Below the pieces are notes generated by a model. It was not told the origin of the DNA. It did no database searches and was given only the letters and a program-made list of their open reading frames with translations. From Pseudeuparius sepicola (taxonomy: Eukaryota > Arthropoda > Insecta > Coleoptera > Anthribidae), in NCBI GenBank assembly GCA_963920635.1, contig OY987298.1:84453454-84517453 (forward strand): a stretch of 64,000 nt of DNA, written 5' to 3'. A program made the translations under genes and the position numbers. Shown here in pieces: positions 46,956 through 59,300 of this stretch. Every line of letters begins with the position of its first letter. Positions within the stretch are counted from its first letter, which is position 1.

Positions 46956-49900
46956 TGACATACTAAGAAATACAAATTCCTATGCGACGTAAATTAAATT
47001 CTACAACACGATTACGCCCTAAAAATTTTTCTATAAAATTACTAAGTGCCTGACCAGAGTACTTTTTCAATTTTCAAAAATGTTGACATGCTCCGAAAAA
47101 AAAGTCCTATGTGACGTAAATTGACTTCTGCATCACGATTCCGCCCACAAAATTTTCTTTTTTCTGAGTGCCTGGCCAGCGCACTTTTTCAATTTTCAAA
47201 AATGTTGACATGCTCCTAAAAAAAATTCCTATGCGACGTAAATTGAGTTCTACCGCACGATTCCGCCCTCAAAATGTTTCTAAAAAATTTTTGAGTGCCT
47301 GGACAGTGCCCTTTTTCAATTTTCAAACATGTTGACATGCTCCAAAAAAAATTACTATGCGACGTAAATTGAGTTCTACAACACGATTCCGCCCTAAAAA
47401 TTTTTCTATAAAATTTCTAAGTGCCTGGCCAGCGCACTTTTTCAATTTTCAAAAATGTTGACATGCTCCGAAAAAAAAATCCTATGCGACGTAAATTGAG
47501 TTCTACCACACGATTCCGCCTTCAAAATTTTTCTAAAAAATTTAAGTGCCTGGCCAGCGCACTTTTTCAATTTTCAAAAATGTTGACATGCTCAGAAAAA
47601 AAATTCCTATGCGACGTAAATTGAGTTGTACAACACGATTCCGCCCTCAAAATGTTTCTAAAAAATTTTTGAGTGCCTGGACAGACAGTGCCCTTTTTAA
47701 ATTTTCAAACATGTTGACATGCTCCAAAAAAAATTACTATGCGACGTAAATTGAGTTGTACAACACGATTCCGCTCTCAAAATGTTTCTAAAAAATTTTT
47801 GAGTGCCTGGCCAGCGCACTTTTTCAATTTTCAAAAATGTTGACATACTCCGAAATAAAAATTCCTATGCGACGTAAATTAAGTCCTACAACACGATTCC
47901 GCCCAAAAAATTTTTCTATAAAATTTCTGAGTGCCTGGCCAGCGCACTTTTTCAATTTTCAAAAATGTTGACATGCTCCGAAAAAAAAATCCTATGCGAC
48001 GTAAATTGAGTTCTACCACACGATTCCGCCCTCAAAATTTTTCTAAAAAATTTTTAAGTGCCTGGCCAGCGCACTTTTTCAATTTTCAAAAATGTTGACA
48101 TGCTCCGAAAAAAAATTCCTATGCGACGTAAATTGAGTTGTACAACACGATTCCGCCCTCAAAATGTTTCTAAAAAATTTTTGAGTGCCTGGCCAGCGCA
48201 CTTTTTCAATTTTCAAAAATGTTGACATACTCCGAAATAAAAATTCCTATGCGACGTAAATTAAGTTCTACAACACGATTACGCCCTAAAAATTTTTCTA
48301 TAAAATTTCTAAGTGCCTGACCAGAGTACTTTTTCAATTTTCAAAAATGTTGACATGCTCCGAAAAAAAAGTCCTATGTGACGTAAATTGACTTCTGCAA
48401 CACGATTCCGCCCACAAAATTTTTCTAAAAAATTTCTGAGTGCCTGGCCAGCGCACTTTTTCAATTTTCAAAAATGTTGACATGCTCCTAAAAAAAAATT
48501 CCTATGCGACGTAAATTGAGTTCTACAACACGATTCCGCCCTCAAAATATTTCTAAAAAATTTTTGTGTGCCTGGCCAGCGCACTTTTTCAATTTTCAAA
48601 AATGTTTTCATGCTCCGAAAAAAAATAAAATTCCTATACGACGTAAATTGAGTTCTACCACACGATTCCGCCCTCAAAATTTTTTTATAAAATTTGTGAG
48701 TGCCTGGCCAGCGCACTTTTTCAATTTTCAAAAATGTTGACATGCTCTGAAAAAAAATTCCTATGCGACGTAAATTGAGTTCTACAACACGATTCCGCCC
48801 TCCAAATTTTTCTAAAAAATTTCTGAGTGCCTGGCCAGCGCACTTTTTCAATTTTCAAACATGTTGACATGCTCCAAAAAAAATTACTATGCGACGTAAA
48901 TTGAGTTCTACAACACGATTCCGCCCTCAAAATATTTCTAAAAAAATTTTGTGTGCCTGGCCAGCGCACTTTTTCAATTTTCAAAAATGTTGACATGCAC
49001 CGAAAAAAAAAGTCCTATGTGACGTAAATTGAGTTCTACAACACGATTCCGCCCTCAAAATATTTCTAAAAAAATTTTGTGTGCCTGGCCAGCGCACTTT
49101 TTCAATTTTCAAAAATGTTGACATGCTCCGAAAAAAAAGTCCTATGTGACGTAAATTGACTTCTGCAACACGATTCCGCCCACAAAATTTTTCTAAAAAA
49201 TTTCTGAGTGCCTGGCCAGCGCACTTTTCCAATTTTCAAAAATGTTTTCATGCTCCGAAAAAAAATAAAATTCCTATACGACGTAAATTGAGTTCTACCA
49301 CACGATTCCGCCCTCAAAATTTTTCTAAAAAATTTCTAAGTGCCTGGCCAGCGCACTTTTTCAATTTTCAAAAATGTTGACATGCTCCGAAAAAAAATTC
49401 CTATGCGACGTAAATTGAGTTGTACAACACGATTCCGCCCTCAAAATGTTTCTAAAAAATTTTTGAGTGCCTGGCCAGCGCACTTTTTCAATTTTCAAAA
49501 ATGTTGACATACTCCGAAATAAAAATTCCTATGCGACGTAAATTAAGTTCTACAACACGATTACGCCCTAAAAATTTTTCTATAAAATTTCTAAGTGCCT
49601 GACCAGAGTACTTTTTCAATTTTCAAAAATGTTGACATGCTCCGAAAAAAAAGTCCTATGTGACGTAAATTGACTTCTGCAACACGATTCCGCCCACAAA
49701 ATTTTTCTAAAAAATTTCTGAGTGCCTGGCCAGCGCACTTTTTCAATTTTCAAAAATGTTGACATGCTCCTAAAAAAAAATTCCTATGCGACGTAAATTG
49801 AGTTCTACAACACGATTCCGCCCTCAAAATATTTCTAAAAAATTTTTGTGTGCCTGGCCAGCGCACTTTTTCAATTTTCAAAAATGTTTTCATGCTCCGA

Positions 49901-51545
49901 AAAAAAATAAAATTCCTATACGACGTAAATTGAGTTCTACCACACGATTCCGCCCTCAAAATTTTTTTATAAAATTTGTGAGTGCCTGGCCAGCGCACTT
50001 TTTCAATTTTCAAAAATGTTGACATGCTCCTAAAAAAAAATTCCTATGCGACGTAAATTGAGTTCTACCACACGATTCCGCCCTCAAAATTTTTCTAACA
50101 AATTTCTAAGTGCCTGGCCAGCGCACTGTTTCAATTTTCAAAAATGTTGACATGCTCCGAAAGGAAAATTCCTATGTGACGTAAATTGAGTTCTACAACA
50201 CGATTCGGCCCTCAAAATTTTTCTAAAAAATTTCTGAGTGCCTGGCCAGCGCACTTTTTCAATTTTCAAACATGGTGACATGCTCAAAAAAAAATTACTA
50301 TGCGACGTAAATTGAGTTCTACAACACGATTCCGCCCTCCAAATTTTTCTAAAAAAATTCTAAATGCCTGGCCAGCGCACTTTTTCAATTATCAAACATG
50401 TTGACATGCTCCGAAAAAAAACTCCTATGCTACGTAAATTGAGTTCTACAACACGATTCCGCCCTCAAAATGTTCCTAAAAAATTTTTGCGTGCCTGGCC
50501 AGCGCACTTTTTCAATTTTCAAAAATGTTGACATGCTCCGAAAAAAAAATTCCTATGCGACGTAAATTGAGTTCTACAACACGATTCCGCCCTCAAAACT
50601 TTTCTAAAAAATTTTTAAGTGCCTGGCCAGCGCACTTTTTCAATTTTCAAAAATGTTGACATGCTCCGAAAAAAAATTCCTATGCGACGTAAATTGAGTT
50701 CTACAACACGATTCCGCCCTCAAAACTTTTCTAAAAAATTTTTAAGTGCCTGGCCAGCGCACTTTTTCAATTTTCAAAAATGTTGACATGCTCCGAAAAA
50801 AACTCCTATGCTACGTAAATTGAGTTGTACAACACGATTCCGCCCTCAAACTGTTTCTAAAAAATTTTTGAGTGATTGGCCAGCGCACTTTTTCAATTTT
50901 CAAAAATGTTGACATGCTCCGAAAAAAAAATTTTATGCGACGTAAATTGAGTTCTACCACACGATTCCGCCCTCAAAATTTTTCTAAAAAATTTCTAAGT
51001 GCCTGGCCAGCGCACTTTTTCAATTTTTAAAAATGTTGACATGCTCCGAAAGGAAAATTCCTATGCGACGTAAATTGAGTTCTACCACAAGATTCCGCCC
51101 TCAAAATTTTTCTAAAAAAAATTTAAGTTCCTGGCCAGCGCACTTTTACAATTTTCAAAAATGTTGACATGCTCCGAAAAAAAACTCCTATGCGACGTAA
51201 ATTGAGTTCTACAACACGATTCCGCCCTCAAAACTTTTCTATAAAATTTCTGAGTGCCTGGCCAGCGCACTTTTTCAATTTTCAAAAATGTTGACATGCT
51301 CCGAAAAAAAAAATCCTATGCGACGTAAATTGAGTTCTACCAGACGATTCCGCCCTCAAAATTTTTCTAAAAAATTTCTAAGTGCCTGGCCAGCGCACTT
51401 TTTCAATTTTCAAAAATGTTGACATGCTCAGAAAAAAATTCCTATGCGACGTAAATTGAGTTGTACAACACGATTCCGCCCTCAAAATGTTTCTAAAAAA
51501 TTTTTGAGTGCCTGGCCAGCGCACTTTTTCAATTTTCAAAAATGT
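46956..51545 (+). repeat. HOR unit D4 (4,590 bp, 36 monomers)
   Basis: D4 is collinear with the other long units but 4 bp longer. ACAG is duplicated in CTGGACAGACAGTGCCC at 47,681-47,688, where other units read CTGGACAGTGCCC. Confidence 0.93.
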
Positions 51546-54500
51546 TGACATACTAAGAAATACAAATTCCTATGCGACGTAAATTAAATTCTACAACACG
51601 ATTACGCCCTAAAAATTTTTCTATAAAATTACTAAGTGCCTGACCAGAGTACTTTTTCAATTTTCAAAAATGTTGACATGCTCCGAAAAAAAAGTCCTAT
51701 GTGACGTAAATTGACTTCTGCATCACGATTCCGCCCACAAAATTTTCTTTTTTCTGAGTGCCTGGCCAGCGCACTTTTTCAATTTTCAAAAATGTTGACA
51801 TGCTCCTAAAAAAAATTCCTATGCGACGTAAATTGAGTTCTACCGCACGATTCCGCCCTCAAAATGTTTCTAAAAAATTTTTGAGTGCCTGGACAGTGCC
51901 CTTTTTCAATTTTCAAACATGTTGACATGCTCCAAAAAAAATTACTATGCGACGTAAATTGAGTTCTACAACACGATTCCGCCCTAAAAATTTTTCTATA
52001 AAATTTCTAAGTGCCTGGCCAGCGCACTTTTTCAATTTTCAAAAATGTTGACATGCTCCGAAAAAAAAATCCTATGCGACGTAAATTGAGTTCTACCACA
52101 CGATTCCGCCTTCAAAATTTTTCTAAAAAATTTAAGTGCCTGGCCAGCGCACTTTTTCAATTTTCAAAAATGTTGACATGCTCAGAAAAAAAATTCCTAT
52201 GCGACGTAAATTGAGTTGTACAACACGATTCCGCCCTCAAAATGTTTCTAAAAAATTTTTGAGTGCCTGGACAGTGCCCTTTTTAAATTTTCAAACATGT
52301 TGACATGCTCCAAAAAAAATTACTATGCGACGTAAATTGAGTTGTACAACACGATTCCGCTCTCAAAATGTTTCTAAAAAATTTTTGAGTGCCTGGCCAG
52401 CGCACTTTTTCAATTTTCAAAAATGTTGACATACTCCGAAATAAAAATTCCTATGCGACGTAAATTAAGTCCTACAACACGATTCCGCCCAAAAAATTTT
52501 TCTATAAAATTTCTGACTGCCTGGCCAGCGCACTTTTTCAATTTTCAAAAATGTTGACATGCTCCGAAAAAAAAATCCTATGCGACGTAAATTGAGTTCT
52601 ACCACACGATTCCGCCCTCAAAATTTTTCTAAAAAATTTTTAAGTGCCTGGCCAGCGCACTTTTTCAATTTTCAAAAATGTTGACATGCTCCGAAAAAAA
52701 ATTCCTATGCGACGTAAATTGAGTTGTACAACACGATTCCGCCCTCAAAATGTTTCTAAAAAATTTTTGAGTGCCTGGCCAGCGCACTTTTTCAATTTTC
52801 AAAAATGTTGACATACTCCGAAATAAAAATTCCTATGCGACGTAAATTAAGTTCTACAACACGATTACGCCCTAAAAATTTTTCTATAAAATTTCTAAGT
52901 GCCTGACCAGAGTACTTTTTCAATTTTCAAAAATGTTGACATGCTCCGAAAAAAAAGTCCTATGTGACGTAAATTGACTTCTGCAACACGATTCCGCCCA
53001 CAAAATTTTTCTAAAAAATTTCTGAGTGCCTGGCCAGCGCACTTTTTCAATTTTCAAAAATGTTGACATGCTCCTAAAAAAAAATTCCTATGCGACGTAA
53101 ATTGAGTTCTACAACACGATTCCGCCCTCAAAATATTTCTAAAAAATTTTTGTGAGCCTGGCCAGCGCACTTTTTCAATTTTCAAAAATGTTGACATGCT
53201 CTGAAAAAAAATTCCTATGCGACGTAAATTGAGTTCTACAACACGATTCCGCCCTCCAAATTTTTCTAAAAAATTTCTGAGTGCCTGGCCAGCGCACTTT
53301 TTCAATTTTCAAACATGTTGACATGCTCCAAAAAAAATTACTATGCGACGTAAATTGAGTTCTACAACACGATTCCGCCCTCAAAATATTTCTAAAAAAA
53401 TTTTGTGTGCCTGGCCAGCGCACTTTTTCAATTTTCAAAAATGTTGACATGCACCGAAAAAAAAAGTCCTATGTGACGTAAATTGAGTTCTACAACACGA
53501 TTCCGCCCTCAAAATATTTCTAAAAAAATTTTGTGTGCCTGGCCAGCGCACTTTTTCAATTTTCAAAAATGTTGACATGCTCCGAAAAAAAAGTCCTATG
53601 TGACGTAAATTGACTTCTGCAACACGATTCCGCCCACAAAATTTTTCTAAAAAATTTCTGAGTGCCTGGCCAGCGCACTTTTCCAATTTTCAAAAATGTT
53701 TTCATGCTCCGAAAAAAAATAAAATTCCTATACGACGTAAATTGAGTTCTACCACACGATTCCGCCCTCAAAATTTTTCTAAAAAATTTCTAAGTGCCTG
53801 GCCAGCGCACTTTTTCAATTTTCAAAAATGTTGACATGCTCCGAAAAAAAATTCCTATGCGACGTAAATTGAGTTGTACAACACGATTCCGCCCTCAAAA
53901 TGTTTCTAAAAAATTTTTGAGTGCCTGGCCAGCGCACTTTTTCAATTTTCAAAAATGTTGACATACTCCGAAATAAAAATTCCTATGCGACGTAAATTAA
54001 GTTCTACAACACGATTACGCCCTAAAAATTTTTCTATAAAATTTCTAAGTGCCTGACCAGAGTACTTTTTCAATTTTCAAAAATGTTGACATGCTCCGAA
54101 AAAAAAGTCCTATGTGACGTAAATTGACTTCTGCAACACGATTCCGCCCACAAAATTTTTCTAAAAAATTTCTGAGTGCCTGGCCAGCGCACTTTTTCAA
54201 TTTTCAAAAATGTTGACATGCTCCTAAAAAAAAATTCCTATGCGACGTAAATTGAGTTCTACAACACGATTCCGCCCTCAAAATATTTCTAAAAAATTTT
54301 TGTGTGCCTGGCCAGCGCACTTTTTCAATTTTCAAAAATGTTTTCATGCTCCGAAAAAAAATAAAATTCCTATACGACGTAAATTGAGTTCTACCACACG
54401 ATTCCGCCCTCAAAATTTTTTTATAAAATTTGTGAGTGCCTGGCCAGCGCACTTTTTCAATTTTCAAAAATGTTGACATGCTCCTAAAAAAAAATTCCTA

Positions 54501-55999
54501 TGCGACGTAAATTGAGTTCTACCACACGATTCCGCCCTCAAAATTTTTCTAACAAATTTCTAAGTGCCTGGCCAGCGCACTGTTTCAATTTTCAAAAATG
54601 TTGACATGCTCCGAAAGGAAAATTCCTATGTGACGTAAATTGAGTTCTACAACACGATTCGGCCCTCAAAATTTTTCTAAAAAATTTCTGAGTGCCTGGC
54701 CAGCGCACTTTTTCAATTTTCAAACATGGTGACATGCTCAAAAAAAAATTACTATGCGACGTAAATTGAGTTCTACAACACGATTCCGCCCTCCAAATTT
54801 TTCTAAAAAAATTCTAAATGCCTGGCCAGCGCACTTTTTCAATTATCAAACATGTTGACATGCTCCGAAAAAAAACTCCTATGCTACGTAAATTGAGTTC
54901 TACAACACGATTCCGCCCTCAAAATGTTCCTAAAAAATTTTTGCGTGCCTGGCCAGCGCACTTTTTCAATTTTCAAAAATGTTGACATGCTCCGAAAAAA
55001 AAATTCCTATGCGACGTAAATTGAGTTCTACAACACGATTCCGCCCTCAAAACTTTTCTAAAAAATTTTTAAGTGCCTGGCCAGCGCACTTTTTCAATTT
55101 TCAAAAATGTTGACATGCTCCGAAAAAAAATTCCTATGCGACGTAAATTGAGTTCTACAACACGATTCCGCCCTCAAAACTTTTCTAAAAAATTTTTAAG
55201 TGCCTGGCCAGCGCACTTTTTCAATTTTCAAAAATGTTGACATGCTCCGAAAAAAACTCCTATGCTACGTAAATTGAGTTGTACAACACGATTCCGCCCT
55301 CAAACTGTTTCTAAAAAATTTTTGAGTGATTGGCCAGCGCACTTTTTCAATTTTCAAAAATGTTGACATGCTCCGAAAAAAAAATTTTATGCGACGTAAA
55401 TTGAGTTCTACCACACGATTCCGCCCTCAAAATTTTTCTAAAAAATTTCTAAGTGCCTGGCCAGCGCACTTTTTCAATTTTTAAAAATGTTGACATGCTC
55501 CGAAAGGAAAATTCCTATGCGACGTAAATTGAGTTCTACCACAAGATTCCGCCCTCAAAATTTTTCTAAAAAAAATTTAAGTTCCTGGCCAGCGCACTTT
55601 TACAATTTTCAAAAATGTTGACATGCTCCGAAAAAAAACTCCTATGCGACGTAAATTGAGTTCTACAACACGATTCCGCCCTCAAAACTTTTCTATAAAA
55701 TTTCTGAGTGCCTGGCCAGCGCACTTTTTCAATTTTCAAAAATGTTGACATGCTCCGAAAAAAAAAATCCTATGCGACGTAAATTGAGTTCTACCAGACG
55801 ATTCCGCCCTCAAAATTTTTCTAAAAAATTTCTAAGTGCCTGGCCAGCGCACTTTTTCAATTTTCAAAAATGTTGACATGCTCAGAAAAAAATTCCTATG
55901 CGACGTAAATTGAGTTGTACAACACGATTCCGCCCTCAAAATGTTTCTAAAAAATTTTTGAGTGCCTGGCCAGCGCACTTTTTCAATTTTCAAAAATGT
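51546..55999 (+). repeat. HOR unit D5 (4,454 bp, 35 monomers)
   Basis: D5 is collinear with D1 to D4 but lacks one 132 bp monomer. The junction is near 53,150, where TTTTTGTGAGCCTGG replaces TTTTTGTGTGCCTGG plus the missing monomer. It also has a private substitution at 52,517 (CTGACTGCC instead of CTGAGTGCC). Confidence 0.93.
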
Positions 56000-56336
56000 T
56001 GACATACTAAGAAATACAAATTCCTATGCGACGTAAATTAAATTCTACAACACGATTACGCCCTAAAAATTTTTCTATAAAATTACTAAGTGCCTGACCA
56101 GAGTACTTTTTCAATTTTCAAAAATGTTGACATGCTCCGAAAAAAAAGTCCTATGTGACGTAAATTGACTTCTGCATCACGATTCCGCCCACAAAATTTT
56201 CTTTTTTCTGAGTGCCTGGCCAGCGCACTTTTTCAATTTTCAAAAATGTTGACATGCTCCTAAAAAAAATTCCTATGCGACGTAAATTGAGTTCTACCGC
56301 ACGATTCCGCCCTCAAAATGTTTCTAAAAAATTTTT
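56000..56336 (+). repeat. Start of a sixth long D unit, cut off after ~2.6 monomers
   Basis: The anchor monomer has the long-unit signature (AAGAAATACAAATTCC, TTAAATTC). The short second monomer (AAAATTTTCTTTTTTCTG) and a CTACCGCACG monomer follow. Within the shared stretch 56,301-56,347 the sequence switches to the C2 copy. A continuing D unit would read CTGGACAGTGCCC here, as at 51,890. Confidence 0.88.
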
Positions 56337-59300
56337 GAGTGCCTGGCCAGCGCACTTTTTCAATTTTCAAAAATGTTGACATACTCCGAAATAAAAATTC
56401 CTATGCGACGTAAATTAAGTTCTACAACACGATTACGCCCTAAAAATTTTTCTATAAAATTTCTAAGTGCCTGACCAGAGTACTTTTTCAATTTTTAAAA
56501 ATGTTGACATGCTCCGAAAAAAAAGTCCTATGTGACGTAAATTGACTTCTGCAACACGATTCCGCCCACAAAATTTTTCTAAAAAATTTCTGAGTGCCTG
56601 GCCAGCGCACTTTTTCAATTTTCAAAAATGTTGACATGCTCCTAAAAAAAAATTCCTATGCGACGTAAATTGAGTTCTACAACACGATTCCGCCCTCAAA
56701 ATATTTCTAAAAAATTTTTGTGTGCCTGGCCAGCGCACTTTTTCAATTTTCAAAAATGTTTTCATGCTCCGAAAAAAAATAAAATTCCTATACGACGTAA
56801 ATTGAGTTCTACCACACGATTCCGCCCTCAAAATTTTTTTATAAAATTTGTGAGTGCCTGGCCAGCGCACTTTTTCAATTTTCAAAAATGTTGACATGCT
56901 CTGAAAAAAAATTCCTATGCGACGTAAATTGAGTTCTACAACACGATTCCGCCCTCCAAATTTTTCTAAAAAATTTCTGAGTGCCTGGCCAGCGCACTTT
57001 TTCAATTTTCAAACATGTTGACATGCTCCAAAAAAAATTACTATGCGACGTAAATTGAGTTCTACAACACGATTCCGCCCTCAAAATATTTCTAAAAAAA
57101 TTTTGTGTGCCTGGCCAGCGCACTTTTTCAATTTTCAAAAATGTTGACATGCACCGAAAAAAAAAGTCCTATGCGACGTAAATTGAGTTCTACCGCACGA
57201 TTCCGCCCTCAAAATTTTTCTAACAAATTTCTAAGTGCCTGGCCAGCGCACTGTTTCAATTTTCAAAAATGTTGACATGCTCCGAAAGGAAAATTCCTAT
57301 GCGACGTAAATTGAGTTATACCAAAAGATTCCGCCCTCAAAATTTTTCTAAAAAAAATTTAAGTGCCTGGCCAGCGCACTTTTACAATTTTCAAAAATGT
57401 TGACATGCACCGAAAAAAAAAGTCCTATGTGACGTAAATTGAGTTCTACAACACGATTCGGCCCTCAAAATTTTTCTAAAAAATTTCTGGGTGCCTGGCC
57501 AGCGCACTTTTTCAATCTTCAAAAATGTTGACATGCCCCAAAAAAAAATCCTACGCGACGTAAATTGAGTTCTACAACACGATTCCGCCCTCAAAATTTT
57601 TCTACAAAATTTCTAAGTGCCTGGCCAGCGCACTTTTTCAATTTTCAATTTTCAAAAATGTTGACATGCTCCGAAAGGAAAATTCCTATGCGACGTAAAT
57701 TGAGTTCTACCACAAGATTCCGCCCTCAAAATTTTTCAAAAAAAATTTAAGTGCCTGGCCAGCGCACTTTTACAATTTTCAAAAATGTTGACATGCTCCG
57801 AAAAAAGCTCCTATGTGACGTAAATTGAGTTCTACAACACGATTGCGCCCTCAAATTTTTTCTAAAAATTTTCTGAGTGCCTGGCCAGCGCACTTTTTCA
57901 ATTTTCAAAAATATTGACATGCTCCGAAAAAAAATTCCTATGCGATGTAAATTGAGTTGTACAACACGATTCCGCCCTCAAAATGTTTCTAAAAAATTTC
58001 TAAGTGCCTGGCCAGAGTACTTTTTCAATTTTCAAAAATGTTGACATGCTCCGAAAAAAAAGTCCTATGTGACGTAAATTGACTTCTGCAACACGATTCC
58101 GCCCACAAAATTTTTCTAAAAAATTTCTGAGTGCCTGGCCAGCGCACTTTTTCAATTTTCAAAAATGTTGACATGCTCCTAAAAAAAAATTCCTATGCGA
58201 CGTAAATTGAGTTCTACCACACGATTCCGCCCTCAAAATTTTTCTAACAAATTTCTAAGTGCCTGGCCAGCGCACTGTTTCAATTTTCAAAAATGTTGAC
58301 ATGCTCCGAAAGGAAAATTCCTATGTGACGTAAATTGAGTTCTACAACACGATTCGGCCCTCAAAATTTTTCTAAAAAATTTCTGAGTGCCTGGCCAGCG
58401 CACTTTTTCAATTTTCAAACATGGTGACATGCTCAAAAAAAAATTACTATGCGACGTAAATTGAGTTCTACAACACGATTCCGCCCTCCAAATTTTTCTA
58501 AAAAATTTCTAAATGCCTGGCCAGCGCACTTTTTCAATTATCAAACATGTTGACATGCTTCGAAAAAAAACTCCTATGCTACGTAAATTGAGTTCTACAA
58601 CACGATTCCGCCCTCAAAATGTTCCTAAAAAATTTTTGCGTGCCTGGCCAGCGCACTTTTTCAATTTTCAAAAATGTTGACATGCTCCGAAAAAAAAATT
58701 CCTATGCGACGTAAATTGAGTTCTACAACACGATTCCGCCCTCAAAACTTTTCTAAAAAATTTTTAAGTGCCTGGCCAGCGCACTTTTTCAATTTTCAAA
58801 AATGTTGACATGCTCCGAAAGGAAAATTCCTATGCGACGTAAATTGAGTTCTACCACAAGAATCCGCCCTCAAAATTTTTCTAAAAAAAATTTAAGTGCC
58901 TGGCCAGCGCACTTTTACAATTTTCAAAAATGTTGACATGATCCGAAAAAAAACTCCTATGCTACGTAAATTGACTTGTACAACACGATTCCGCCCACAA
59001 AATTTTTCTAAAAAATTTCTGAGTGCCTGGCCAGCGCACTTTTTCAATTTTCAAAAATGTTGACATGCTCCTAAAAAAAAATTCCTATGCGACGTAAATT
59101 GAGTTCTACCACACGATTCCGCCCTCAAAATTTTTCTAACAAATTTCTAAGTGCCTGGCCAGCGCACTGTTTCAATTTTCAAAAATGTTGACATGCTCCG
59201 AAAGGAAAATTCCTATGTGACGTAAATTGAGTTCTACAACACGATTCGGCCCTCAAAATTTTTCTAAAAAATTTCTGAGTGCCTGGCCAGCGCACTTTTT

